Positions 1-9,552 of a stretch of DNA of 64,000 bases are shown here, piece after piece. Each line of letters begins with the position of its first letter. Positions within the stretch are counted from its first letter, which is position 1. Position numbers and translations under genes: made by a program. The stretch lies in contig SVCP01000003.1 in NCBI GenBank assembly GCA_015058295.1, positions 1,060 to 65,059 on the forward strand. Direction: 5' to 3'. Under the pieces are notes generated by a model, which saw nothing but the letters and a program-made list of their open reading frames with translations, was not told the origin of the DNA and made no database searches. This DNA comes from Anaerofustis stercorihominis (GTDB lineage Bacteria > Bacillota > Clostridia > Eubacteriales > Anaerofustaceae).

Positions 1-1
1 C

Positions 2-82
2 ACACGTGACTCTCGTATGGTTGAACGTAAAAAATACGGTCTCAAAAAAGCAAGAAGAGCACCGCAGTTCTCAAAGAGATAA
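2..82 (+). CDS. rpsI: 30S ribosomal protein S9, C-terminal end (5' truncated by window)
   Basis: Partial translation TRDSRMVERKKYGLKKARRAPQFSKR*, the typical S9 C-terminus. Confidence 0.95.
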   Translation, partial: TRDSRMVERKKYGLKKARRAPQFSKR

Positions 83-104
83 TCACTTATGCAAATACGC
101 TCAG

Positions 105-136
105 AACCCGGAATTATGTTCCGGGTTTTTATTTTT
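105..136 (+). terminator. Intrinsic terminator after rpsI
   Basis: acccggaa-ttatg-ttccgggt stem followed by a T-rich run. Confidence 0.8.
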
Positions 137-262
137 TACAGATATATATTGTTGATAAATGCAATTCCAAAACAGAACAGCTGTTTATTTCAAAATATAC
201 ATATTGCGTTTGGTGAAAACAGGTATATAATAATATAAAAATGTATAAAAGGAGGCACGTTT

Positions 263-1144
263 ATGGCTTTAAATATATCGCCCAAAGCTATGGAAATAAT
301 ACGCACAATGCAGCAGAATGAGCTGACGGAAAGCGTAATTTATGAAAAAATCGCACGTTTTGCAAAGGGAGAAGAAAACAAAAAGACCCTTCTGCGTCTT
401 GCGGAAGATGAAAGAGCTCATTATGAGATCTGGAAGCAGTATACAGGGCAGGAAATGAAGCCGGAAAATGCAAAAGTATTCAAATACACATTTCTTGCTC
501 GCACACTCGGCTTTACGTTCGCTGTAAAGCTTATGGAGAAAGGTGAAGAAAATGCACAGACGGAATATTATATTCTTTCTGAGGAAGTTCCGGAAAGCCT
601 TTCAATAATGCAACAGGAAGAAGAGCATGAGCAGGCGCTTTTAGGAATGCTTGACGAAGAAAGGCTGCAGTACGTGGGAAGTATGGTGCTGGGGCTTAAT
701 GACGCACTTGTGGAGCTGACAGGCTCTCTTGCGGGGTTTGCTTTTGCGCTTCAGAACAATCGTCTTATTGCACTTTCGGGGCTTATTGTAGGGATTTCCG
801 CTACGTTTTCCATGGCATCGAGTGAGTTTCTCGCTGCAAGAAGCGAAGGCAGAAGTGATGCACTGAAGGCTTGTTCGTACACGGGGGTTGCGTATCTGCT
901 GACGGTTATTGCGCTGATCAGCCCGTATCTTATTTTCGGAACGGATCAGTATATTCCGGCGCTTGTGTGTATGCTTGCGGTTGTAATACTGATAATTGCG
1001 GGATTTACATTCTATACATCTGTTGCGCAGGACGAGCCGTTTTTCAAGCGTTTTGCTGAGATGGCGGTTATCAGCGTAGGGGTTGCGGTAGTGTCATTTA
1101 TTGTAGGGATTTTGGCTAAGATGTTCCTTGGTGTAGATTTATAA
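263..1144 (+). CDS. Ferritin-like (rubrerythrin-type) domain fused to VIT1/CCC1-family membrane transporter
   Basis: N-terminal E-rich ferritin-like helices (LAEDERAHYEIWKQYTG, QEEEHEQALL), then VIT-like membrane region (GLNDALVELTGSLAGFAFAL). Confidence 0.85.
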   Translation: MALNISPKAMEIIRTMQQNELTESVIYEKIARFAKGEENKKTLLRLAEDERAHYEIWKQYTGQEMKPENAKVFKYTFLARTLGFTFAVKLMEKGEENAQTEYYILSEEVPESLSIMQQEEEHEQALLGMLDEERLQYVGSMVLGLNDALVELTGSLAGFAFALQNNRLIALSGLIVGISATFSMASSEFLAARSEGRSDALKACSYTGVAYLLTVIALISPYLIFGTDQYIPALVCMLAVVILIIAGFTFYTSVAQDEPFFKRFAEMAVISVGVAVVSFIVGILAKMFLGVDL

Positions 1145-1213
1145 TATAATGCTTGTCTAAATTTCCGTATGCTGCGTTGTCAGAAGGTCATATGGTATAT
1201 TTTCTGATATGGT

Positions 1214-1290
1214 GAGGAATCACCGGGTGATGATGGGACAATCCCTCCCTGAACGGCGGTGCCGTTCTTTCCCTCCCTTACTAAGGGCGG
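1214..1290 (+). repeat. 77-bp hairpin-rich direct repeat, copy 1
   Basis: gaggaatcac...gggcgg; differs from 2381-2457 at about 2 positions. Confidence 0.9.
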
Positions 1291-1634
1291 GCAGACAATC
1301 CCCCCCTTTACACAAGGGGGGCATTACCCTCTCCGGTTCTGAGGAACCACCTCCCCCGGAGGGCGAGGCTGAGCCACCTGCGGCGGCATATTGGGTTGTG
1401 GGATATCAGTCCGGAGTGCGCTTTGTTAAATACTGAATAGTGTGGGATTCGGTTCATAAAATGAGAAATGATGCGGCGGTGGCAATTAATTCGCATCAGG
1501 GGGTTGCAATCCGTGGTGGCAAGTGGTAAAATAACCGTGTGACTAAATCGGACAGTATGCGTATGCGGTTACGCAATTGCGAAAAAGTCCGTATGAAAGA
1601 AAGAGAGAATACCTTCCGGGAAGGTCAGAGATAT

Positions 1635-2204
1635 ATGAACAAGACATTAAAAAAAGTATGGGATGGAGTAACTACAATTCTCGTTATATGTATTGCGGTA
1701 CTTGCGGTTTTGCTTGCAGGTCCGAGGCTTATGGGAATGCAGGTTCTCACTGTGCTTTCAGGTTCGATGGAGCCTGTATATCATGTCGGTTCTCTCATTT
1801 ATGTGAAAGATGTTGATCCGTTCACTCTGAAAGAAGGAGACGTGATCACATATATGCTCAGCGAAGATACGTTGTCAACGCATCGTATTGTGGGAGTTGT
1901 TCCCGACGAGGAAGACACGAGCGTTATTCGTTTCAGAACGAAGGGGGACGCGAACGACGCTGAGGATGCTACACTTGTGCATTATAAGAATGTTGTGGGC
2001 ACACCTGTGTTTACGATTCCGTATCTCGGATATATTGCGAATTACATCCAGCACCCGCCGGGAACATATATGGCGATTGCGGCAGGTGCGGTGTTCCTGA
2101 TTCTTGTGTTCTTGCCTGATTTGTTCGATGACGAAGATGAAGGCCAGAAGAAGAAGGGCAAAAAAGGCAGCAAAACGGATGATGCCGAGCAGGATGATAA
2201 TTAG
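1635..2204 (+). CDS. sipW: Signal peptidase I, SipW/ER type
   Basis: VLSGSMEPVYHVGSLIYV (catalytic Ser region), STHRIVGVV, RTKGDAND; N- and C-terminal TM segments. Start at 1635 preferred over the longer ORF at 1539. Confidence 0.88.
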   Translation: MNKTLKKVWDGVTTILVICIAVLAVLLAGPRLMGMQVLTVLSGSMEPVYHVGSLIYVKDVDPFTLKEGDVITYMLSEDTLSTHRIVGVVPDEEDTSVIRFRTKGDANDAEDATLVHYKNVVGTPVFTIPYLGYIANYIQHPPGTYMAIAAGAVFLILVFLPDLFDDEDEGQKKKGKKGSKTDDAEQDDN

Positions 2205-2380
2205 GACAGAACAGTAAATTTATCTGATATAGTACAGAGTTTTCTTCGGGGCGAGTGCTAAGCCGGAGAAAGCAGGGAAAGTAACTGTCCGGGTTTTGGT
2301 TGGTCGCAGGGTATGGTTATGTTGGTTTGAGAAACACAATCCCCGCCCGCCGCCCGTTTTAATGCAAGGCTTCGCCTTGC

Positions 2381-2457
2381 GAGGAATCACTGCGTGATGA
2401 TGGGACAATCCCTCCCTGAACGGCGGTGCCGTTCTTTCCCTCCCTTACTAAGGGCGG
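2381..2457 (+). repeat. 77-bp hairpin-rich direct repeat, copy 2
   Basis: Near-identical to 1214-1290. Confidence 0.9.
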
Positions 2458-2555
2458 CGCGTCGAAACAGCTTTGATTTACTACGAAATACCCTGAAGGG
2501 CATTTCTCCGCTTATATAGCTGTTTCTCCTTTGTCGCCAAAATGGGATTTTGGCG
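2457..2555. repeat. Structured element (cgtcgaaacagcttt...agctgtttctcc + tcgccaaaatgggattttggcga), copy 1
   Basis: Homologous to 44191-44294 with paired changes in the stem. Confidence 0.75.
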
Positions 2556-2700
2556 AAATTGCGACACTGTGTGTCGCCGGGTCGCCTGCGGCGATACCCT
2601 CTCAGTCAGCTTACGCTGACAGCTCTCCCAGAGGACGAGCCTATACTTGTATATAACACCGAGAGGTTTTATATAAATATTAAAGAAAGGAGAAAATAAT

Positions 2701-3450
2701 ATGAAGACAAGAAACAAAGCGATTCTTACAGCGGTATGTGCTGTTTTGTTGGTTGTTATGTCTGTAATGGGCACAATGGCATATCTTACAGATAAAGATG
2801 CGGTTGTAAATACTTTCACTGTAGGTAAAGTTGGACTTAGTCTTGATGAAGCCAAAGTTGATAAACTTGGTAACCTTCTTAATAAAGACGGAGACATTTA
2901 CGTTGAGGGTGATGAACTCGCTGAACGTGTGAAAGAAAATGTGTATCATCTTCTTCCGGGACATACATATGTAAAAGACCCGACAGTAACTGTTGATGCC
3001 GGCAGTGAAGAATGCTTCGTAAGAATGTTCGTTAAAGTGGAAAACATGGAAGCTCTTACAGGTCCGCTTGCAGGTAAAGATGGTTTCTGGCAGGGAGATT
3101 TATTCCTCCTTCAGGCACTTTGCGGTGGCTGGGATCAGTCAGTATGGGCTTGTGTAGGTCTTGTTGACAATACTAACAACATTTACGAATTCCGTTACAA
3201 AGAAGCTGTTGCTAAATCTGCAGATGCAACAACACTTCCGGCATTGTTCACAAGCATTACACTTCCGGGTGAATACTTCGGAAACGATGATATGGTTTCT
3301 GTAGAAGCTGACGAAGAAGCAGGTACAGAAGCTAAAGTTGGTCTTGATGCTGTGGCTATCAAAGTTTATGCACAGGCTATGCAGGCTGACGGATTCGAAG
3401 ATGATGTAGAAGGTGCTTGGACAGCTGCCGGTATGCCGCAGTTCAATTAG
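2701..3450 (+). CDS. SipW-dependent TasA/camelysin-like secreted protein 1
   Basis: MKTRNKAILTAVCAVLLVVMSVMGTMAYLTDKDAVVNTFTVG: SipW-type signal with GT-AY-T-D...N-FT motif; good RBS. Confidence 0.85.
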   Translation: MKTRNKAILTAVCAVLLVVMSVMGTMAYLTDKDAVVNTFTVGKVGLSLDEAKVDKLGNLLNKDGDIYVEGDELAERVKENVYHLLPGHTYVKDPTVTVDAGSEECFVRMFVKVENMEALTGPLAGKDGFWQGDLFLLQALCGGWDQSVWACVGLVDNTNNIYEFRYKEAVAKSADATTLPALFTSITLPGEYFGNDDMVSVEADEEAGTEAKVGLDAVAIKVYAQAMQADGFEDDVEGAWTAAGMPQFN

Positions 3451-3478
3451 TCTTTATTCATATGAAAGGTAGAAAAGT

Positions 3479-4123
3479 ATGAAAAAAGCTAAGAAAATTA
3501 CATTTGTATTGATTCTCGTTGCAGTTGCAGTATGTGTTGTAGGAACGACGCTTGCGTGGTTGCAGGACAGTGAGGGTCCCGTTGTGAATACTTTCACACC
3601 GAGTAATGTTAAGATTGACCTTGACGAAACTCAGACAGAGCGTGAATTTAAAATGGTACCGGGCTGGACTATTGCGAAAGAACCGTATGTTACTGTAGAA
3701 GCAGGAAGCGAAGATTGTTTTGTATTTATTGAAGTTATTAAATCAGATAATCTTGATGAATACATTGATTATGCAATCGTTGCAGATGATCCGGATACAG
3801 AAGCATTTGAAGGCTGGAGAGCACTTGAAGGTAATGAAGGTGTTTACTACAGAACAGTCAAAGATATTGCAAGCAATCAGGAATTCGGAATCCTTGCAGG
3901 CGGTTCAAACGAAGATATGGAAGGTTTTGCACCGTTCACATGGACAGCAGATCAGGTTCTTGTAAAACCGACAGTTACAGAAAAGATGATGGAGGATCTC
4001 GCAACAGAGGGCAATCCCACATTATCTTTCAAGGCATATGCGGTACAGTTGTGGAAAAACAACACAGAAGAATTTAAGCCCGAAGAAGCATGGGCAATCG
4101 CAAAACCGGTGGTGACACCGTAA
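3479..4123 (+). CDS. SipW-dependent TasA/camelysin-like secreted protein 2
   Basis: MKKAKKITFVLILVAVAVCVVGTTLAWLQDSEGPVVNTFTPSNV. Confidence 0.85.
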   Translation: MKKAKKITFVLILVAVAVCVVGTTLAWLQDSEGPVVNTFTPSNVKIDLDETQTEREFKMVPGWTIAKEPYVTVEAGSEDCFVFIEVIKSDNLDEYIDYAIVADDPDTEAFEGWRALEGNEGVYYRTVKDIASNQEFGILAGGSNEDMEGFAPFTWTADQVLVKPTVTEKMMEDLATEGNPTLSFKAYAVQLWKNNTEEFKPEEAWAIAKPVVTP

Positions 4124-4133
4124 TTATTAAGGT

Positions 4134-4161
4134 ATAAACGACGATGATCAGGTCGTTTGTA
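4134..4161 (+). terminator. Intercistronic hairpin (possible attenuator)
   Basis: aaacgac-gatgatca-ggtcgttt; weak U-tract. Confidence 0.4.
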
Positions 4162-4199
4162 TAAATGAAAATTTATATTTCGAAAGGAAAACAAAAGAA

Positions 4200-5039
4200 A
4201 TGAAAAAGAAAACATTGGCAATCGTTCTGGTTGTATGTCTTCTCGCTACAGCTCTTGTAAGCGGAACACTCGCATACTTCACAGATAAAGATGGCGCTGA
4301 GAACGTATTCACAGTTGGTAACGTTTCTATCATTCAGGATGAAACCAACGAAAAAGGCGAAGAATTTGTAGATAATCAGAAACTGTTCCCGTATACAGGC
4401 GACGGTACAGATAAAGATGAAAATAAGATTATCGTTAATGGTGACTACTGCACAAACGAAGGCGTTATGGATCCGGCAGACAACTGGATCAGCAAAATCG
4501 TTACAGTTAAGAACAATGGTTCTGAAGATGCATACGTTCGTACACTCTTTGCGTTCCAGATCCTTAAAGATGCTGAAGGCAAAGATATTATCGCTGCTGA
4601 CCCTGCAACAGGCGACCTTGCTTACAGAGCAAAACATGGTCTTATGTATGATTTGTATCAGGCTGCTGGTAGCATTAATTTTGCAAAAGATGCTAATGGT
4701 GCTTATCTTAAATATACAGATGCTAATGGCGTTGAATACATTGTTGGCGAATACCTCTATAAGATGGATCTTGGCAATGGTAAGTACGATTCTATGCTTA
4801 AGGCTGGTGAAAGATCACATGCGAGCCTTAAGAGCGTTGCTCTTGAAAGCTATGTTGACAATGAAGTTGCAGCTCTCTACAAAGACTATAAGATTCTCGT
4901 AGTATCTCAGGCTGTTCAGACAAAAGGCTTCACAGATGCTAACGGCAATGGCGTAGTTGCAGACGATGCTCTCAATGAAGCATTTGGTGCAGCTACTGAA
5001 TCTGCAAAATATGCTGAATGGTTTAAAATTGCACAGTAA
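4200..5039 (+). CDS. SipW-dependent TasA/camelysin-like secreted protein 3
   Basis: MKKKTLAIVLVVCLLATALVSGTLAYFTDKDGAENVFTVGNVSI. Confidence 0.88.
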   Translation: MKKKTLAIVLVVCLLATALVSGTLAYFTDKDGAENVFTVGNVSIIQDETNEKGEEFVDNQKLFPYTGDGTDKDENKIIVNGDYCTNEGVMDPADNWISKIVTVKNNGSEDAYVRTLFAFQILKDAEGKDIIAADPATGDLAYRAKHGLMYDLYQAAGSINFAKDANGAYLKYTDANGVEYIVGEYLYKMDLGNGKYDSMLKAGERSHASLKSVALESYVDNEVAALYKDYKILVVSQAVQTKGFTDANGNGVVADDALNEAFGAATESAKYAEWFKIAQ

Positions 5040-5059
5040 TTAATTAAAAATTACATACA

Positions 5060-5124
5060 GCCCTCTCTTTGAGAGGGCATATGAGAGTGGCCGGAGGGGA
5101 TTTCCTTTCGGATATTCTCATATG
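5060..5124 (+). other. Two intercistronic stem-loops
   Basis: gccctctctttgagagggc, then catatgaga...tctcatatg enclosing ggccggaggggatttcctttc. Confidence 0.6.
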
Positions 5125-5204
5125 AGAGAAAAAGTGTGGAAATTTAACTATTTTGTATAACATATTTTAAGAAAACTTGTTTAAAAACAGGAAAGGGGAA
5201 AAGT

Positions 5205-5798
5205 ATGAAGAAGAAAATACTTGTTTTATCGCTGATTCTGCTGTTTTTCACGGTAGCTGTCGGCGGAACTCTCGCCTATTTCAACGCGGAGGACGAAGCG
5301 CACAACGTCATCACATCCGGCGGAATCGACATCGACCTGCAGGAATGGGCGGACGAAGACATGACGATTCCTTACGACGAAGCGCATCCGGAAGGATTCG
5401 TTGAAGTCATGCCGGGAACGAAGGTTGGAAAGGTTGTTGTGGTTGAAAACCTCGAGCAGCCGGCGTGGATCAGAGCAGATTACACGATCACAATCGAAAA
5501 AGACGGCAAAATTCTGGACATTGACGCATCTGAGCTTGCGAAAATCGTGAAAATCCAAGAAGGCGCAGGCTGGGTCGAAAAAGACGGAATGTATTATTAC
5601 GACGAAGCTGTGGAAACAGGGGCAAAAACGGAACCTTTGTTCACGGTTGTGGAATTCGACGGCGTGAGCATGGGCAACGAATACCAGAACTGCACGTTTA
5701 CCATCGACGTCTATGCGGAAGCGGTGCAGGCGGCAAATAATCCGGAAAAACTGGGCTGGGATCAGGGAAAACTCCCGCCGGTGCAGGAAATCAAGTAG
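5205..5798 (+). CDS. SipW-dependent TasA/camelysin-like secreted protein 4
   Basis: MKKKILVLSLILLFFTVAVGGTLAYFNAEDEAHNVITSGGIDIDL. Confidence 0.87.
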   Translation: MKKKILVLSLILLFFTVAVGGTLAYFNAEDEAHNVITSGGIDIDLQEWADEDMTIPYDEAHPEGFVEVMPGTKVGKVVVVENLEQPAWIRADYTITIEKDGKILDIDASELAKIVKIQEGAGWVEKDGMYYYDEAVETGAKTEPLFTVVEFDGVSMGNEYQNCTFTIDVYAEAVQAANNPEKLGWDQGKLPPVQEIK

Positions 5799-5808
5799 GG
5801 GGTAGGCT

Positions 5809-8800
5809 ATGAGAAAGAAATTAATTGCTGTTGTTCTTGTGGTGCTGGCAGTTCTTGCTGTGATGCCGAGTGCGATGGGGGCGACGGATTTTAAAACTGC
5901 ATATGCTAATTCTACCAAAGCAACTGACAGCACGAGTATGTATGGTGAATATATATTAAATGGGAATGTCGAAATAGATTATATCATTCATATTCCGGCA
6001 GGAAAAACATTGAAAATTACCGGAAGTGGAACAATAAAAAGAGGGTCTCTGTTAAAGGCTAAGGGGCTTGATATTTTTCAGCTTGAGTCCGGTTCTAAAC
6101 TGATTATTGGTGAAAAGGATGTAAACAGTACTAAAAAAGATAAAATTGTTATTGATGGGGAAGATGTTGTCGTTCACAGACCATTGATTCTTGCTTACAA
6201 TGGCGGAGATGTTGAACTTAATCATGTTACTCTGAAAAATAACAGAAACAGAGCCACAGCGCAAAATCCTGCAGGTAATTCTTTTTCTGGAGGTGCCATA
6301 TTCATAGCTCCGAGTTATAAAACGGTCAATAAGGTTACAACCGTTGATCGCTTACCTTCACTTTCCCTTTATTCATGTTCAATACAGGATTGTACATCCT
6401 ATTCATACGGTGGTGGTATATACAGCTCTGGGTGCGACATAAATCTTATAAACTCTGAAATTTTGCGATGTAATGCTGTAGGTGGGTTGTATAGTACTAG
6501 TCAAAACACAAATTTAGGGCAGGGTATATTGGAAACCAACGAAGGTCCGTATAAAGGTTCCTATTGGGCTGATCGTGGAGCCGGTGGCGGTATCAAACTT
6601 GCAGGTATCCCATCTTATAATCTGAGACCAACATGCACTATCACAAATTCAAACATATCATACAATACAGCGGTAGGTTACGGTGGCGGCGTTGAGATAA
6701 ACAGTGGTGCTTCTGTTGTGATGAATTCAGGTTCGATGAATAACAATACATCTCTTAACAGAGGGGCAGGAGCATTGCATGTAACTGCTGATGCATCATT
6801 TACTATGAATGGCGGTGAGATGAAGAATAATGTCTGCTATGAAGTAGGCGGCGCTATTCATACATCATATACATGTGTACTCAATCTTAATGCAGGTGTT
6901 ATTGAGAATAATATCGCTTACGGACGTGGTGGCGGTGTCCATATCGATGTAGGCGGAGATTTGGTATTGAATGGTACTGATATTATAAACAATGAAGCAA
7001 GAGATAGCGTCGTTGTTTTGGATAAAGATTCTCAGAGTGAAGTTACTCATACCGAAATAGGTGTTTCAAATATAGTAGGTGGCGTATACACAGATGATAT
7101 AGGTAAGACTTTAAGTAAACCGATATGGCTTGGAAATGCGCAATTCCGCGGCGATGCAGGATATGGCGGCGGTGTACTTATTGACTGTGGAACATGTACA
7201 TTAAATAAAGGAACGATTTCTGGAAATAAAGCGGATATTGGCGGTGGCGGATTATGTTTTGTAATGTTGCTTATAAGCGCTGATAACCGATTTGGTCAGA
7301 CAAGTGCGTGCGCTTTTGAAATGAACGATGGTATTATCACTGAAAACTATGCCGGTGAAATGGGCGGCGGTGTATACCTTATGAAGAATGTTCTTACAGT
7401 AGAGAATATTGCTGAGGCAAACAACCTGGAATATAAAGAAGAAGCCGGTGGGTATCAGTTTTATAAGGATGATGGAACGAAATTTGATATGCTTAAAGCT
7501 GATGGAACAATTTGTACTCCGGCAGAAATAAAAGCGATCATTGATGAAATTCCTGAGGTTGAAATTAAAGGTGGAACTGTAAGTAACAACGATGCAGGTG
7601 AAAAGGGCGGAGCTTTTTATCTTGAAGAAAGTACAATCTTCACAATCAATGGCGGAACAGTTACAGAAAATGAAGCTGTTGACGGCGGTGCTGTTTATGT
7701 AGCTGAAGGTACAGCTAACATTGATGGCGGAACAATTATCAAGAATAATGCAACCAATGATGGCGGTGCCCTTTATGTAAAAGGGATCGTAAATATGACA
7801 GATGGATCTGTTACTGAAAATACAGCAACAGGTAATGGCGGTGCTCTTTACATTGCAGACGGCGAAAACGTAGATGCTGACTTCACAATGGCAAACGGTT
7901 CAATGACCAAAAACATAGCCGCTCTGAATGGCGGTGCGGCATATGTTTCCGGCGGTAACGTTATGATTACTCATGGTACGCTTGATGCAAACGAAGCTGT
8001 CAACGGTGGGGCTGTATATATGGCAGGTGATGCCGACACCACACTTAAAATGGAAAGCGGATATATGCGCAACAATAAAGCTCTTGGAGTAATCGACAGT
8101 GAAGGCAAAAGAGAGGACGGCACAGGAGACGGCGGTGCAATTTATGCTGAAAACGGAAAACTGTATATCGGACTTGAACACTGTACAGTAAATGATTCGT
8201 TACATGCTACAGGATATAATCACCCTGTTATTACAGGCAACTCGGCTGCAGATTCCGGTGGTGGTATAGCTATCGCAAATGAAGGGGAAGTTTACTTCTA
8301 CTGTGGTGAAGCAACAAGCAATAAGGCACTTTATAAAGGTGTAGGTCTTAACGTATTTATGGACGGTGGGACATTCAACCTTTATGACGGTGCAAATATC
8401 GGTGTTCCGAGAGACCCGGATCTTGTAATTATCGGTGGTACGCTGAACAATATGTGTCAGGAAACAAATTATGTGAATCTGTACTATTATATGAAGAATA
8501 CGGATACGGATACTTCTATGGTTGGATTGGCACAGTATGAAGAGTTGATGAATCTTCCGGACGGAGAGTATTTCTGGCCGAAATATGCTGAAGAAAATAA
8601 CTTTGTGTTCCTCGGCTGGACGGCAAAAGGTGCGGCTTCCGGTGAAGCTGATGAATATGTAAGAAACAAAGAACAGTATGTAAATTCGGGTGAACCGGTG
8701 CAGATTCTGGATGAAACAACTCCTGAAACAGACCAGACAAGCATCAACACAAACAGATTGTTTGACGGAACACCAGACAAGACGATACATTTATATGCTT

Positions 8801-9540
8801 TGTGGGCACCGAAAACAAGCACGATAAAATATGTTGACGGACTGACAGGCGATGAACTTGAGCTTGATCCGACAACATATGACTTTACAAGAGAAAGCAA
8901 TGTTCTCGATATCGGACCTGTTCCGAAAGCAGGATATGACCTGATGGGATGGTATATCTTCCAGGATGCAGATCAGAACGCAAACTGGAACGAAACTCTG
9001 AATGATGAAAGCTACGAACCGAGAGAAGCAACGAATTACGAAGGACTTAAATATCTGGAATTGAAAGACAGAAACGGTGTTTTAGAGCTTGAAGCAGGGC
9101 TGACAAACTTCGGATACATCACGCTGATTGCGAAATATGTTCCGGCATACACAGACCTTATCATCGACAAGGCTCTTGAAACAGGCTCAAAACTCGATGC
9201 AAATCAGATGTTTATGTTCAGGATTGTGGGAGATCCTTCGAATGAGGCTCTCAAAGATGTCGATATGATCGTTACGGTTAACGGTGACGGACAGACAACG
9301 GTTAAAGCTTTGCCTGTAGGAACATATACGGTTACGGAAATCGAAAACTGGAGCTGGAGATATACAAAAACGAATGTTGACCAAACAATGCCGATGAATC
9401 TTGCTGATTCGGAAGTTGATTACAAAGTAACCTTCACAAACAAACTCTCCAACCCCTTCTGGCTCTCAGGCGACAGCTATGTGAAGAACTCGTGGAAGAC
9501 GGGAATAGCAACGGATTTTGCCGGAAAACCGATTAATTAA
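5809..9540 (+). CDS. Giant secreted surface protein: parallel beta-helix/polymorphic-type repeats, InlB-like repeats, Cna-B/pilin-like C-terminal domain
   Basis: Signal peptide; repeated GG(A/G)(V/I/L)Y...NGGT...NNxA units; GYDLMGWY and LYALWAPK (InlB-like); MFRIVGD...TVTEIENWSWRY pilin-like domain; C-term NPFWLSGDSYVKNSWKT. Confidence 0.85.
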   Translation: MRKKLIAVVLVVLAVLAVMPSAMGATDFKTAYANSTKATDSTSMYGEYILNGNVEIDYIIHIPAGKTLKITGSGTIKRGSLLKAKGLDIFQLESGSKLIIGEKDVNSTKKDKIVIDGEDVVVHRPLILAYNGGDVELNHVTLKNNRNRATAQNPAGNSFSGGAIFIAPSYKTVNKVTTVDRLPSLSLYSCSIQDCTSYSYGGGIYSSGCDINLINSEILRCNAVGGLYSTSQNTNLGQGILETNEGPYKGSYWADRGAGGGIKLAGIPSYNLRPTCTITNSNISYNTAVGYGGGVEINSGASVVMNSGSMNNNTSLNRGAGALHVTADASFTMNGGEMKNNVCYEVGGAIHTSYTCVLNLNAGVIENNIAYGRGGGVHIDVGGDLVLNGTDIINNEARDSVVVLDKDSQSEVTHTEIGVSNIVGGVYTDDIGKTLSKPIWLGNAQFRGDAGYGGGVLIDCGTCTLNKGTISGNKADIGGGGLCFVMLLISADNRFGQTSACAFEMNDGIITENYAGEMGGGVYLMKNVLTVENIAEANNLEYKEEAGGYQFYKDDGTKFDMLKADGTICTPAEIKAIIDEIPEVEIKGGTVSNNDAGEKGGAFYLEESTIFTINGGTVTENEAVDGGAVYVAEGTANIDGGTIIKNNATNDGGALYVKGIVNMTDGSVTENTATGNGGALYIADGENVDADFTMANGSMTKNIAALNGGAAYVSGGNVMITHGTLDANEAVNGGAVYMAGDADTTLKMESGYMRNNKALGVIDSEGKREDGTGDGGAIYAENGKLYIGLEHCTVNDSLHATGYNHPVITGNSAADSGGGIAIANEGEVYFYCGEATSNKALYKGVGLNVFMDGGTFNLYDGANIGVPRDPDLVIIGGTLNNMCQETNYVNLYYYMKNTDTDTSMVGLAQYEELMNLPDGEYFWPKYAEENNFVFLGWTAKGAASGEADEYVRNKEQYVNSGEPVQILDETTPETDQTSINTNRLFDGTPDKTIHLYALWAPKTSTIKYVDGLTGDELELDPTTYDFTRESNVLDIGPVPKAGYDLMGWYIFQDADQNANWNETLNDESYEPREATNYEGLKYLELKDRNGVLELEAGLTNFGYITLIAKYVPAYTDLIIDKALETGSKLDANQMFMFRIVGDPSNEALKDVDMIVTVNGDGQTTVKALPVGTYTVTEIENWSWRYTKTNVDQTMPMNLADSEVDYKVTFTNKLSNPFWLSGDSYVKNSWKTGIATDFAGKPIN

Positions 9541-9552
9541 GGAGGCGCGAAG

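Noticed and set aside
1209-1496. Short ORFs (75 and 62 aa) between the VIT1 fusion and sipW
   Set aside because: They translate the hairpin-rich intergenic repeats, not a conserved protein.
5226-5933. Minus-strand 235-aa ORF
   Set aside because: Spans the TasA-like gene 4 and the start of the beta-helix gene on the opposite strand; no homology-like motifs.
8200-8900. Minus-strand ORFs of 196, 137 and 74 aa inside the beta-helix gene
   Set aside because: Opposite a continuous 1243-aa coding frame with signal peptide and domain structure; no RBS or recognisable product.
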